A DNA stretch of 53,515 nucleotides from Burkholderiales bacterium (lineage in GTDB: Bacteria > Pseudomonadota > Gammaproteobacteria > Burkholderiales > Burkholderiaceae_C): positions 1-53,515 of the forward strand of contig JAFLDH010000009.1 of the NCBI GenBank assembly GCA_017302505.1, read 5' to 3'. The position numbers and the translations under genes are program-made. Below the pieces are notes generated by a model. That model did not search any database, was not told where the DNA came from, and saw nothing but the letters and a program-made list of their open reading frames with translations. How positions within the stretch are numbered: the stretch's first letter is position 1; every line of letters begins with the position of its first letter. Below are positions 26,419 to 35,319 of this stretch, one piece after another.

Positions 26419-27354
26419 TCAGGCCTTCCTGGGCAGCTTGGTGTCCGACAGGCGGCGGATGGGGTGCGCGGACATGACGCCGGCACCGGCCATCACATCG
26501 CGCTCCGTCAGGATGCCGAAGCGCAGCGGCGTTCGGGCCTCGATTTGCTCGATGGAGATTTGCGAGGCCGGTGCTCTTTCGTTGAAGTCGATGGGGTCAC
26601 CGACGACTCCGGCATCCATGTACTCCCCCTGGGAGAGAAGGTAAGCGACGGCCGAGAGCTCGCCCGTCTCCTCGCTGATGAAGGCCACTACCTTCCAGAA
26701 ATCTCGCGGGGCAGAGACGTCGAACCTCGTCTCGACGTTGTCTAGGAATGGGCCCGTGAAGACGCTGACCAACTTGTCTTCGCCGTCCGCGTTGTTCAAG
26801 ACATAGTCTTCCAGGTCACCCCACAGGCCATCGTTGAACGGCTGCCACTGGGGGCAAGCGTTGGTGGCGATGAAGGTGTCGATGTTGGCTCGCCGAGCGG
26901 TGGGCAGGTCGCCCCAGTTGGGGTCCTGCCTGCGGGTCATGTGCCCACGGGAGAACTTCCTTTCGTTTTGGGGACCGTACGCTTCCCGCAGCATCTGGTG
27001 CTCTTTGGAAATGCGCCCGTCATACGACCAGGTGTCGTGGCGAGGCACGCTCTTGAGCATGCCGCCGTGGATGTTGCAGGCCGACAATAGTGGCTGTCGG
27101 TGACGGCTGCTTTGGACGCAGCTGAAGTGCTCGTACTTGAGCTCGTGCGTGCCATCGTGAAGCAGGGATACTTCGCCGTTGAGCACAAAGCCCTCTCGAA
27201 ACGTCGGTAGCGACACCTCTGGGTGCCCGTCTCCGAGGAATCCCGTCATATACCCCGTACGGCCGTTGAAAAACGATGGCGGCTTTGGTGTCGCGGCAAC
27301 CCGCTGAATACCCGCCCAGGTAAAGTCCGCCCCCAGAATGTCAGCTTCTGACAT
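26419..27354 (-). CDS. DNA/RNA non-specific endonuclease (NUC family)
   Basis: The 311-residue protein is of the same general type as Serratia nuclease and mitochondrial EndoG. The FSRGHMTRRQDP segment (Arg136-Gly-His138) corresponds to the DRGH motif carrying the general base, with Ser in place of Asp. The ATNACPQWQPFNDGLWGDLE segment supplies the metal-binding Asn and the following conserved Asn/Glu residues. ATG 27354 was chosen over a TTG five codons earlier because of the GGGGGGAAA site upstream. I see no signal peptide, so it would act in the cytoplasm or be delivered by its partners. Family confidence is high; target and trigger are unknown. Confidence 0.85.
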   Translation of the reverse strand: MSEADILGADFTWAGIQRVAATPKPPSFFNGRTGYMTGFLGDGHPEVSLPTFREGFVLNGEVSLLHDGTHELKYEHFSCVQSSRHRQPLLSACNIHGGMLKSVPRHDTWSYDGRISKEHQMLREAYGPQNERKFSRGHMTRRQDPNWGDLPTARRANIDTFIATNACPQWQPFNDGLWGDLEDYVLNNADGEDKLVSVFTGPFLDNVETRFDVSAPRDFWKVVAFISEETGELSAVAYLLSQGEYMDAGVVGDPIDFNERAPASQISIEQIEARTPLRFGILTERDVMAGAGVMSAHPIRRLSDTKLPRKA

Positions 27355-27402
27355 GTAGTTTCCCCCCAAAAACCTCGCGCCGGGATGACGCGAAAAACCG
27401 AT

Positions 27403-27660
27403 TCAGCGAGAACCCGAGAGCTTGGCGCGCATGTTTTTCAGGTTCAAGGCAGGCGGACGGATTTCAGCGAAGGTCGGCAGCGAAATGGACCAGCCCGACA
27501 CCTGCTTCAATAGGGGCACCTGGGCGTCCTCGACCTCGGCTTCGACGTGCGACTGCGTCTTGGGTGTGAGCACGATGCCGGGAATTTGACGCCGCAGGCT
27601 CGCCTCGGCGGAGCTGCGCCCGGCCTTGGAACCTTCGTACGTCAGGACTACCCGTTTCAC
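27403..27660 (-). CDS. Small protein of 85 residues coupled to the S8 protease
   Basis: The start GTG 27660 overlaps the stop of the protease gene as GTGA, so translation is coupled. The sequence is hydrophilic with an early MKRVVLTYEGSKAG and no membrane segment. Position and size suggest a partner, inhibitor or propeptide-like regulator of the protease, but that is inference. It precedes the nuclease gene by 48 bp. Confidence 0.65.
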   Translation of the reverse strand: MKRVVLTYEGSKAGRSSAEASLRRQIPGIVLTPKTQSHVEAEVEDAQVPLLKQVSGWSISLPTFAEIRPPALNLKNMRAKLSGSR

Positions 27661-29351
27661 GCTCTCACCACTCCAAAGCTGCCATACACGTCAGACCAGC
27701 CGGGCATCCTCGTGGACCCTGACACCAATCGGATGATGGCGTCAGCCCGGTCTGGGCCTTTGGGCATGTTAAGCACATTCGGTGCCCGCGACAACAGCCG
27801 CGCGGCCATTCCCGTCGTGAACGGCGTAGCCATCGACGTGCCCGACATCATCGCGTAGCGCTCGCCCGGGAACGTCGACATCACGGCCACGCCTGGGCCG
27901 ATGAAATCGGCGCCGAGCCCGTAGTTGGAAAATTCCGCCACGAACTCCTTGCCGCGCACGACCTCGCTGCGCTGGAACTGCTCCGGGGAGTCCGCCGGAA
28001 ACGTGGCATCCCGCCCCAGTGCGCCGACTGCCTGAGTGTGGCTGTAGCGAGCCGGGTAGCGCAGCAGCTCTGCGCCGTCGTTGCCTGTGGCCGCGAAGAT
28101 GACCATCCCGGCCTCGCGCGCTTTTTGCAGCATTTCAGGGACTTCCGGCATGGCTTCGACGCTGCCCATGCTGATGTTGACCAGGTCGCAGCCGTCAGAA
28201 ATGGCCTTCTCGATGGCCGCTGCCACGTCCACGGACTGCGCACGCCCCTTGTTCCCCGTCTTGGGGCACACCCGGTAGGACATCAGCGTGCAGGCCGGCG
28301 CCACACCGTAGAGGCCTGCCGCGCTCAGCGCCCCAGCGATGGTGCCGGCGACGTGCGTGCCGTGGCCGATACCGTTGTCCAGGAAGTCTGCGGCGTCGTC
28401 CTCGGTGACCAAGCCTGCCCCGCCGCTGACCGTTAGGTCCTGATGAGGGCCGACGCCACTGTCGATGACACCCACCTTGACGCCCTGCCCCGCCGTTGCG
28501 TCATAAGGCGCGTAATGGCCCATCAACGCGAACGCATCAGGAATCAGGGGTGCAACCGCGATATCCACGACCTTTGGTGCGGCCACCCGGTCAAAACCCT
28601 CGACATACTTGGACCAATAAGTATGCTCAGGTTCCACAATCAGTAGCTCGACACGGGCATAAACCTGGGGGACGGCAAACTCTGCAACGCCGTCTTGGCC
28701 AGTCTTGGCGGAGATATGCGCGCCCTCCCATTCCAAAAGCGCACGTATCTTGACGCCAACAACAGGAGCGCCGGCAGTATCTATGAGCCTAACCTTGAAT
28801 TTCTTGGCAGTCGCACCGGGAACCTGCTGAATCTCAAGCTCAGCCAACTCCTCGCCGAGCGGGCGAAGGTACTGCGGATACAAGTAGGTTGCGTGGAATA
28901 TGCGCAAACCGGGGCTGGAGTTTCGAACTGCGCGCAGCGCGGGCGCATTGGCCGTGATGACTAGCGACCGGTCGAGGCGGCGCACGATGTTCATCCGCGC
29001 GTTGCCCACCTGGCCGCCCATCAGGTCTGCCATCCTGCCCAGGTTGAGCGCTGACACGGTCTGGATTTCCGAGCTGTCGGCAGTTGCCCCCTGCGGAGGG
29101 CTGACTACCACGGCGGGCGCCACGGAACTTTCTTTTAGGAATCTTCGCGCACGGGCCGCTTGAAGCAGTCCGCCGATGTGCTGCACCGTCTCAGTGCTCA
29201 CTGACGAGGTCACTGCTTCAACGGCTGCGGCGGCCGCTCTGACCACCTTCTTCGCCGCAGGGCCCGCCGCCACTTCAGCCGCCATCGTCTTGGCTGCCGT
29301 GCGCACGACCTTCTTGGCGGCCTTCTTGGCTGCCGACCTTGCTGTCGCCAT
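27657..29351 (-). CDS. Subtilisin-like serine protease (peptidase S8)
   Basis: The protein has 564 residues. The catalytic triad is clear: Asp297 in GVIDSGVG, His330 in GHGTHVAGTIAG, and Ser506 in SGTSMATP. The oxyanion Asn424 lies in AATGND. The N-terminus (about 1-50) is unusual, an Ala/Lys-rich tail resembling histone H1-like tails and without a signal peptide. Residues about 185-245 look like a small beta-sandwich carboxypeptidase-regulatory-type domain. ATG 29351 was chosen because GGAGGAG lies just upstream. It is the first gene of the minus-strand series, so it probably heads the operon. The absence of an export signal suggests an intracellular protease, as in some defence systems. Confidence 0.9.
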   Translation of the reverse strand: MATARSAAKKAAKKVVRTAAKTMAAEVAAGPAAKKVVRAAAAAVEAVTSSVSTETVQHIGGLLQAARARRFLKESSVAPAVVVSPPQGATADSSEIQTVSALNLGRMADLMGGQVGNARMNIVRRLDRSLVITANAPALRAVRNSSPGLRIFHATYLYPQYLRPLGEELAELEIQQVPGATAKKFKVRLIDTAGAPVVGVKIRALLEWEGAHISAKTGQDGVAEFAVPQVYARVELLIVEPEHTYWSKYVEGFDRVAAPKVVDIAVAPLIPDAFALMGHYAPYDATAGQGVKVGVIDSGVGPHQDLTVSGGAGLVTEDDAADFLDNGIGHGTHVAGTIAGALSAAGLYGVAPACTLMSYRVCPKTGNKGRAQSVDVAAAIEKAISDGCDLVNISMGSVEAMPEVPEMLQKAREAGMVIFAATGNDGAELLRYPARYSHTQAVGALGRDATFPADSPEQFQRSEVVRGKEFVAEFSNYGLGADFIGPGVAVMSTFPGERYAMMSGTSMATPFTTGMAARLLSRAPNVLNMPKGPDRADAIIRLVSGSTRMPGWSDVYGSFGVVRA

Positions 29352-29434
29352 CTCGGACTCCTCCAACTCCCGCCGTTATCCCGCGCCGGCGATAGTAGCC
29401 ACAACTTCACGGCGTAGACAGAGGGTGCGGCGTA

Positions 29435-30118
29435 GTGCTCATCGAAGTACCGACGCGAAGCTTGACCGCGCTGCTCGCGCTGCTGCTGCTGGGCCGTTTG
29501 GACGATGCGCCGCAGCGCAGTGGTGCCAGCGAGGAGGCGGCGCACCGCTTCGCCAGGCCGACGACGGCGATCATGGGTCTGGTGCTGTTCTCACTGTCCG
29601 GGCTGGTGCTTGAAGTTGCGGGTATCGACTGGTCGGCCATCTACATGCGCGACGCCTTCGGCGCGGCGCCATTCTTCGGCGCGCTGGCCGTCACTTGCGT
29701 CGCGCTCGCGCAGGGATGCACGCGCTATGCGGCCGACCGTTACGTCGAGCGGCACAGCCCGCGTGCGATCGCGCGCACGCTGCTCGCCGTACTGGGCCTC
29801 GGCACGCTGCTTGTCAGCATGGCGCCGGTGGCGCCACTGGCGCTGGCGGGATTCGCGCTGATCGGCATCGGCACGAGCGTGGTGTTTCCGCTGGCGATGT
29901 CCGCGGCAGCACAGCGCGCGGACCGCCCGGCGTCCACCAACGTGGCCGCGCTGGCGCAGATCTCTTTCGTCAGCTTCATGCTCGCGCCGCCGCTGTTGGG
30001 CATCGTTGCCGAGCATTGGGGCATCCGCTGGACCTACGCGCTCGGCCTGCCTCTGGTGCTACTCAGCGCCGCGCTTGTGTCCACTTTGCGAGCCGCCCCT
30101 TCCGACGGCAGGCGTTAG
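29435..30118 (+). pseudogene. MFS transporter, C-terminal half only
   Basis: The frame encodes about six membrane helices and ends normally at TAG, with the PLALAGFALIGIGTSVVFPL segment typical of sugar or drug MFS proteins. The N-terminal half is missing; the 5' end coincides with the upstream edge of the S8 operon. No matching N-terminal half is present elsewhere in the window. The gene was therefore truncated when block A was joined to this region. Confidence 0.75.
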
Positions 30119-30246
30119 CCCTCAGCTTCGTAGCAGGGACCAGCAGGTATTGACGTGGCGCTGGAGCGCTGAAAAATGGCAAGAAATCGTCGCGGCGAAG
30201 TGGGTCAACAGCGCCTAGATTGGCTGCAGGCTCTTCAGGAGATGTC

Positions 30247-30492
30247 ATGCAAGCCTCCCGACCTGAACCGATTCTCGGTGCGGCCAGTGCCGTGACACCG
30301 CTGCCGATGCCCGCGACATTCCTCCGCCTGGGCGAAGTGATGCGCGTCACGGGACTCGGCCGGTCCACGGTCTATCGACTGATGGCCGAACGACGTTTTC
30401 CGCCACCGTGTCGTCTTGGCGTACGTGCGGTCGGCTGGCGCAGTTCGGACATCTCGCAGTGGAGTGCGGCGCGCCCGGTCACACGGCGCTAG
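30247..30492 (+). CDS. AlpA-family transcriptional regulator
   Basis: The 81-residue protein has the AlpA/MerR-like helix-turn-helix (FLRLGEVMRVTGLGRSTVYR, then MAERRFPPP and the IGVRAVGW-type wing). Such proteins commonly regulate integrase or mobilisation genes of integrative elements. ATG 30247 has AGGAGA upstream. It leads directly into the ParB gene 12 bp later. Confidence 0.85.
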   Translation: MQASRPEPILGAASAVTPLPMPATFLRLGEVMRVTGLGRSTVYRLMAERRFPPPCRLGVRAVGWRSSDISQWSAARPVTRR

Positions 30493-30504
30493 AGGAGTTC
30501 AGTC

Positions 30505-31461
30505 ATGCGCCTTTGGGATCGTATGAAAACGCCGCAGCTCGAGTTGCTGGATGCTTCGTTGCAGCCGGATCCAATGCCCTCCAGCGCGGCGGATGCAAGC
30601 AACGGCCTGGACTTGTCGGCGATCGGACCGCCCAGTGCTGACTTGCCTCCGCCAGGCGAACCGCTGCTGGTGCCATTGCCTGCACTGTTTGAAGATCCTG
30701 CCAATCCGCGCACCGAGTTTCCGGAGGCTGAGCTGGACGAGCTCACCGAGGACATCCGTCGACAGGGCATCCTGCAGCCCATCGTCGTGCATCCCGCGGA
30801 TGCAACCGGGCGCTTCCGCATCCAGTTCGGTGCGAAGCGCTTCCGGGCCGCGGCGCGTGCCGGGCTACTGCAGGTGCCGGTGACCGTACGTCAAACCGCG
30901 GCTGATCCTTACGCGCAGGTCGCTGAAAACCAGAAGCGCCACGGCCTGTCGCCACTGGACCTGGCGCGCTTCATTCGCTCGCGTGTTGATCTCGGAGAGA
31001 CCAATGCGGCCATCGCAGGACGGCTGGGCGTCGACCTGACCACGGTGGCTCATCACCTCGCGCTGCTGGAGCTGCCAGCCCCGCTGGACGCAGCGCTCAA
31101 GTCGGGCCGCTGCGTGTCGCCGCGCACGCTGTATGAGCTGCGCAAGGTGCATGCGAAGCAGCCAGGCGCGGTCGCCGAGCTGCTGCAGGGAGACAAGCCG
31201 ATCACGCGCGAAGCGACAGCTGCCCTGCTTCGTCCGGTGCGACGGGGTCATGGTTCTGCGCGCGTGGCAGCGCTTGCTCCCAGAGTCCCCAAGAAGGCAT
31301 GCACCCCTGGCGTGCTCGCCGCACGCGCCGAGCTGCTCTGCACACAGTTGGCGACCGCGTGCTCGCAGCTGCGCGGCGCAGGATTTAAGGGCGTGTCCCC
31401 CGAACGGCTCGCGACGCTGCGCGACCGCGTGAGCGCCGTGAAGATCCTGCTCGACCCATGA
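30505..31461 (+). CDS. parB: ParB/RepB-like partition protein
   Basis: The 318-residue protein begins behind a GAGGAG site. A ParB N-terminal domain (about residues 55-150) contains the NPRxxF-type opening and a GAKRFRAAARAG box equivalent to the CTP/Arg-rich motif, followed by AENQKRHGLSPLDLARFI. A helix-turn-helix follows (about 150-190). No ParA is visible in the window, so it may serve element regulation or stability rather than full partition. It is part of the AlpA-ParB-MobC-relaxase operon. Confidence 0.85.
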   Translation: MRLWDRMKTPQLELLDASLQPDPMPSSAADASNGLDLSAIGPPSADLPPPGEPLLVPLPALFEDPANPRTEFPEAELDELTEDIRRQGILQPIVVHPADATGRFRIQFGAKRFRAAARAGLLQVPVTVRQTAADPYAQVAENQKRHGLSPLDLARFIRSRVDLGETNAAIAGRLGVDLTTVAHHLALLELPAPLDAALKSGRCVSPRTLYELRKVHAKQPGAVAELLQGDKPITREATAALLRPVRRGHGSARVAALAPRVPKKACTPGVLAARAELLCTQLATACSQLRGAGFKGVSPERLATLRDRVSAVKILLDP

Positions 31462-31471
31462 CGAGCCGGTC

Positions 31472-32053
31472 GTGACTGATGTGATGGCAAGGACCGACCG
31501 AGACCGCGTCACTGTCGATCTTCGAGGTGCCGGTCAGCTTGTGCATCAACGCGCGGCGGCGCAAGGGATGACGGTGGCGGCGTTCGCGCGTCGCGCGCTT
31601 CTGGTCGCTGCCGGCAACGTACCCGAACCGTGGGAGCCAAGGGTGCCCGGTGGATCGCCCGAGCCAGGCCTGATCAAGGTCACCGTACGGATGCCCATGG
31701 CGCATGCGCTGCTGCTGGCGAGGCGTGCGCGTGCGGCTGATGTGTCGCAGGGCAGCTACCTGGCCGGACTCATCGATGGCACGCCGGTTCTTACTTCGCC
31801 CGACCGACGCGAGGCGATCGCCGCGCTGGTGCGCTCGACAGACCAGTTGGCGATCATCTGCACCGACCTGAACGCCTTCATGCGGCTGCTTCGCATCGGC
31901 GCAAGGGCCGAACTCGAGCCCTACCGCGCTCGTATCGCATCGCTTGCTATCGATGTGCATGGCCACCTGGACGTGGCCGGCCGCTTCCTCACTGATGTGA
32001 GCAGGTCGAGTTTGACGCGATCCATGAGCTCTCCTAAAGGCAAGAGGCGTTGA
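31472..32053 (+). CDS. mobC: MobC-like relaxosome accessory protein
   Basis: The 193-residue protein resembles plasmid mobilisation accessory proteins: an RHH-like N-terminus (AAQGMTVAAFARRALLVAA) and a second such segment later. It would bind oriT and help the relaxase open the DNA. GTG 31472 is one option and ATG 31484 another, in the same frame. Its stop overlaps the relaxase start (TGATG), showing tight coupling. Confidence 0.7.
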   Translation: MTDVMARTDRDRVTVDLRGAGQLVHQRAAAQGMTVAAFARRALLVAAGNVPEPWEPRVPGGSPEPGLIKVTVRMPMAHALLLARRARAADVSQGSYLAGLIDGTPVLTSPDRREAIAALVRSTDQLAIICTDLNAFMRLLRIGARAELEPYRARIASLAIDVHGHLDVAGRFLTDVSRSSLTRSMSSPKGKRR

Positions 32054-33036
32054 TGCCAGGCGGGCAGACGGTCGACGGCGTGCTCGTCCAGTGGGGCGAA
32101 CGCCTGTTCTACCCACCGACCCGCGTCGTCAAGCCCCAGCCGCCGCCGCGCCTTGACACGATGGTGCGGCGCAAGGCGGCGGTGATCCGCGGGCGCATCG
32201 TCGCCACCGTTACACGACGGGCCCCGCAGGTGATGGTCAAGGTGACCGGAGGCGGCCGGGGCATGGCGGCGATCGCCGCGCACTTGCGCTACATCAGCAA
32301 GAACGGCAACCTGTCGATGGAGGACGATCGCGGTGTGGTGCGCGACGGCAAGGAATCGCTGAAGGACCTGGCCGATCAGTGGCGGCACGGCGGCGCGCTG
32401 ATCCCCGAGGAAGGGCACCGCCGCGAGGCCTTCAACATCATGCTGTCAATGCCGCGCGGAACCGACGCGAAGATCGTGCAATGCGCGGCACGTGAGTTCG
32501 CCGCGGCCGAACTGGCGGGCCATCGCTACGTGATGGTCCTGCACGACCACCAGGCCAACCCGCATGTGCATCTCAGCGTGCGGGCGACGGGCCGCGACGG
32601 CTCGCGTTTGAACCCGCGCAAGGCGGACCTGCATCGCTGGCGCGAGACCTTCGCGGAAAAACTGCGCGGCTATGGCATCGAGGCCGAGGCATCGCGCCAG
32701 GCCACGCGTGGCGAAACCCGGCGGTTCGAGGCGCTGTGGCGCGTGAAGGCCCAGGATGAAGGTCGACTGTCGGTGACCAGACCGCCGGTGAAAGCCGGTA
32801 CCGCCTACTCGAAGAATCGCAGTGAGGCCTTCCTGGCGTGGGCCCACATCGTCAACGCGTTGACGCAGTCCGACCGGCCCGACGACCGGGCGCTGGCACT
32901 CGACATACGGAGCTTTGCACGCGGCTCCCCGTTCGTGCGCGAGGTCGCTCGTGCACTCGGACAACGGCGCCCGGCGCCTGAACCGCAGCACGTCACGTTG
33001 CAGCGGACCAGACCGGACATCGAGATAGAACGCTGA
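32053..33036 (+). CDS. MOBP/VirD2-like relaxase
   Basis: The 327-residue protein has the HUH-type metal motif LHDHQANPHVHL (His164, His166, His171, His173), expected in relaxases that nick oriT and pilot the strand during transfer. The candidate nucleophile tyrosine is probably in the N-terminal HLRYISKNG segment. It is shorter than many relaxases and has no helicase or primase domain. The oriT could lie just upstream or in 33037-33237. Confidence 0.85.
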   Translation: MPGGQTVDGVLVQWGERLFYPPTRVVKPQPPPRLDTMVRRKAAVIRGRIVATVTRRAPQVMVKVTGGGRGMAAIAAHLRYISKNGNLSMEDDRGVVRDGKESLKDLADQWRHGGALIPEEGHRREAFNIMLSMPRGTDAKIVQCAAREFAAAELAGHRYVMVLHDHQANPHVHLSVRATGRDGSRLNPRKADLHRWRETFAEKLRGYGIEAEASRQATRGETRRFEALWRVKAQDEGRLSVTRPPVKAGTAYSKNRSEAFLAWAHIVNALTQSDRPDDRALALDIRSFARGSPFVREVARALGQRRPAPEPQHVTLQRTRPDIEIER

Positions 33037-33048
33037 CCCCACCCCGCG

Positions 33049-33066
33049 CCCCGCCCCAAGGCGGGG
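33049..33066 (+). terminator. GC-rich hairpin after the relaxase gene
   Basis: CCCCGCC and GGCGGGG form a 7-bp stem with a CCAA loop, 12 bases after the relaxase stop. No T run follows, so termination is uncertain; it could also belong to an oriT. Confidence 0.4.
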
Positions 33067-33237
33067 ACGTCCTTGCCGCCGGACGGGCTCGGGGGCAGGC
33101 AGCTTTTGGCGCCGCCTGCCCCGCGAGGAGCGTATGGCACGCCGAGCTGCGTCAAGGGTTCGCTGCGCCGGGCTTTGCGCCCGCCCTGGACGCAACTCAG
33201 CGAGCCACCCGACATGCATGCCTTGTAGAGCATGTAT

Positions 33238-33249
33238 GACATTAATGTC
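33238..33249. promoter_or_regulatory. Palindrome upstream of hipB (probable operator)
   Basis: GACATTAATGTC is a perfect 12-bp palindrome 49 bases before the hipB start. A half-site ACAATGTC lies nearer the gene. HipB-type proteins repress their own operon, so this is a good operator candidate. The surrounding DNA is AT-richer than its neighbours, as expected for a promoter. Confidence 0.6.
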
Positions 33250-33297
33250 GTTTAAGGCATGTATTGCAACAATGTCTAATTCGGCATATGCTGAAGC

Positions 33298-33594
33298 ATG
33301 GACTACGTGATTCAGACCCCAGGGCAGCTCTCGAGTCATCTGCGGGCGCTGCGCAAGGCACGCGGGCTCAGCCAGGCCTCGCTGGGCCTTGCGCTGGGTG
33401 TCGGACAGACGCGAGTGGCACGGATCGAGGGCAGCCCGACGGCGATCAGCGTGAAGCAGCTGATGGAAGTCCTCTCCGCGCTCGGCGTTCAGCTGGTCCT
33501 GCGCGACCTCGAGCCGGTACAGGCAGAGAGTCCGGCGGGCCCGTCAGCCAAGCGTGGCACGACCCAGCGGCGCGCCACCCACAACGACTGGTAG
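33298..33594 (+). CDS. hipB: HipB-like antitoxin/repressor
   Basis: The 98-residue protein has an XRE helix-turn-helix (LRALRKARGLSQASLGLALG, then GVGQTRVARIEG) and a basic tail. It should bind the HipA kinase and the operator upstream. Only 4 bp separate it from hipA. Confidence 0.85.
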   Translation: MDYVIQTPGQLSSHLRALRKARGLSQASLGLALGVGQTRVARIEGSPTAISVKQLMEVLSALGVQLVLRDLEPVQAESPAGPSAKRGTTQRRATHNDW

Positions 33595-33598
33595 CGCC

Positions 33599-34957
33599 GT
33601 GGCAGAGCTGCACGTGTGGATGAACGGGCTGCATGTCGGTGTGTGGTCGACGCTGCGCACCGGCACGCCGGTGTTCCGCTATGTCGAAAGCTGGCCGCAT
33701 GCCGAAGAAGGACGTGCGCTGTCGCTGTCGTTGCCGTTCACGGCGAACCTGGAACACCGCGGCGACGTCGTGGACCACTATTTCGACAACCTGCTGCCGG
33801 ACAGCACGGACATCCGACGCAGGCTGCGCAGCAGGTTTCATGCGCGGTCCACAGAGGCCTTCGATCTGCTGGCCGCGATAGGGCGCGATTGCGTTGGCGC
33901 GGTGCAGTTGCTGCCGCCGGGTATCGAGCCCACAGGCTGGAACGTCATCGACGCCGAACCGCTGACCGAGGTGGATGTGGAGCGGACCTTGGCCTCGGTG
34001 ACGTCCGATACGCCGCTCGGGCAACGCGGCGACGAAGACCTCAGGCTGTCGATCGCCGGCGCCCAGGAGAAGACCGCCCTGCTGCGCATGGGCCGCCGCT
34101 GGTACCGGCCGCGCGGTGCGACGCCGACGACGCACATCCTGAAGCTGCCGCTCGGCCTGGTCGGCAACATGCGGGCCGACATGAGCAGGTCGATCGAGAA
34201 CGAATGGCTGTGCAGTCGCATCCTGGGCGCGCTGGGCCTGCCGGTGGCCGAGACCGAGATGGCGCAGTTCGGCAACACCAAGGTGCTCGTGGTGACCCGG
34301 TTCGATCGGCGCTGGGTTGGCATCGAGGAGGGTACCGAGAGCAAGGCCCGTTTCCGGCCGCCGCAGGAGGCGTGGATCGCCCGGCTTCCACAGGAAGACT
34401 TCTGCCAGGCATTGGGCGTGGCGCCTGACCGCAAGTACCAGAGTGACGGGGGACCCTCGATGCAGGACTGCCTGGCGGTGCTGGGCAACAGCGAGCACGC
34501 GGAAGAAGACCGTGCGAACTTTGTCTTGGCGCAGTTCGCGTTCTGGTTGCTGGCAGCCACCGATGGCCACGCCAAGAACTTCTCCATCCGGCACCAGCGT
34601 GGCGGCCGCTTCCACATGACCGCGCTTTACGACGTGCTCTCGGCGTGGCCGATCATCGGCAACGGCCCTAACCAGATTCCATACCCACGCGCGAAGCTTG
34701 CGATGGGCGTGAAGGCCGGGAACATGCACTACCGGCTCGGCGAAATTCAGGCGCGACACTGGCAACGACTGGCTGTTGCGGCCGGGTCCGGTGTTTGGGA
34801 CCGCGTGGTCGCCATGGCCGAGAGCGTGGATGCCGTTCTGCCTGGCGTCGAGGCAGCGTTGCCCGAGAACTTTCCGCGACACCTCTTCCGATCGGTGGCG
34901 ACAGGACTGAAACGCCATGCCGTCTCATACCTGACGGGAATTCGTCCTACGTTGTGA
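33599..34957 (+). CDS. hipA: HipA-like serine/threonine kinase toxin
   Basis: The 452-residue protein starts at GTG 33599. It has the HipA N-terminal subdomain (AELHVWMNGLHVGVWST) and a kinase core with THILKLPLG and SIENEWLCSRILGALGLPVA. The catalytic DGHAKNFS lies at Asp322-Asn327 and the LYDVLSAWP segment follows. HipA kinases phosphorylate glutamyl-tRNA synthetase or other targets and cause dormancy. All key motifs seem present, so it is likely active and held in check by HipB. Confidence 0.9.
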   Translation: MAELHVWMNGLHVGVWSTLRTGTPVFRYVESWPHAEEGRALSLSLPFTANLEHRGDVVDHYFDNLLPDSTDIRRRLRSRFHARSTEAFDLLAAIGRDCVGAVQLLPPGIEPTGWNVIDAEPLTEVDVERTLASVTSDTPLGQRGDEDLRLSIAGAQEKTALLRMGRRWYRPRGATPTTHILKLPLGLVGNMRADMSRSIENEWLCSRILGALGLPVAETEMAQFGNTKVLVVTRFDRRWVGIEEGTESKARFRPPQEAWIARLPQEDFCQALGVAPDRKYQSDGGPSMQDCLAVLGNSEHAEEDRANFVLAQFAFWLLAATDGHAKNFSIRHQRGGRFHMTALYDVLSAWPIIGNGPNQIPYPRAKLAMGVKAGNMHYRLGEIQARHWQRLAVAAGSGVWDRVVAMAESVDAVLPGVEAALPENFPRHLFRSVATGLKRHAVSYLTGIRPTL

Positions 34958-35007
34958 GGCGTGTTCGATGCTTGCGTTGCACTGCGCTTCGCGGCACCCT
35001 TTGCTGC

Positions 35008-35319
35008 ATGGCAGCACCTATCACCATCAACATCCCTCACCAGCTCGGGCGCGCTGAGGCTCGTCAACGCATCGAGACCGGTTTCGCCAAGCTCGTCAAT
35101 CTTCTGCCGGGCAAGACCGGCGCGTGCAACGAACGTTGGGACGGGGACCAACTGACCTTCAGCGCCGCAGCGCTCGGCCAGACCGTCAGTGGTGTCGTCA
35201 CCGTTCTCGACACAGTGGTGACGATGGAGATCGAGCTACCCGGCGTGCTGGGCGTGCTCGCCAATAAACTGAAAGACCGGTTGCAGAAAACGGGACAGCT
35301 GCTGTTGACGAAGAAGTAG
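35008..35319 (+). CDS. Polyhydroxyalkanoic acid system family protein
   Basis: The 103-residue protein matches the small PHA-granule-associated family: an early INIPHQLGRAEARQRIE motif, then alternating strands and a C-terminal helix (LANKLKDRLQK). It is probably a granule-associated or regulatory protein. ATG 35008 gives the typical family length. It looks like an ordinary chromosomal gene in unusual company, possibly carried along as cargo. Confidence 0.8.
   Translation: MAAPITINIPHQLGRAEARQRIETGFAKLVNLLPGKTGACNERWDGDQLTFSAAALGQTVSGVVTVLDTVVTMEIELPGVLGVLANKLKDRLQKTGQLLLTKK

Noticed and set aside
8807-29351. Contractile injection system or phage tail
   Set aside because: No sheath, tube, baseplate, spike or AAA+ gene can be recognised in the block.
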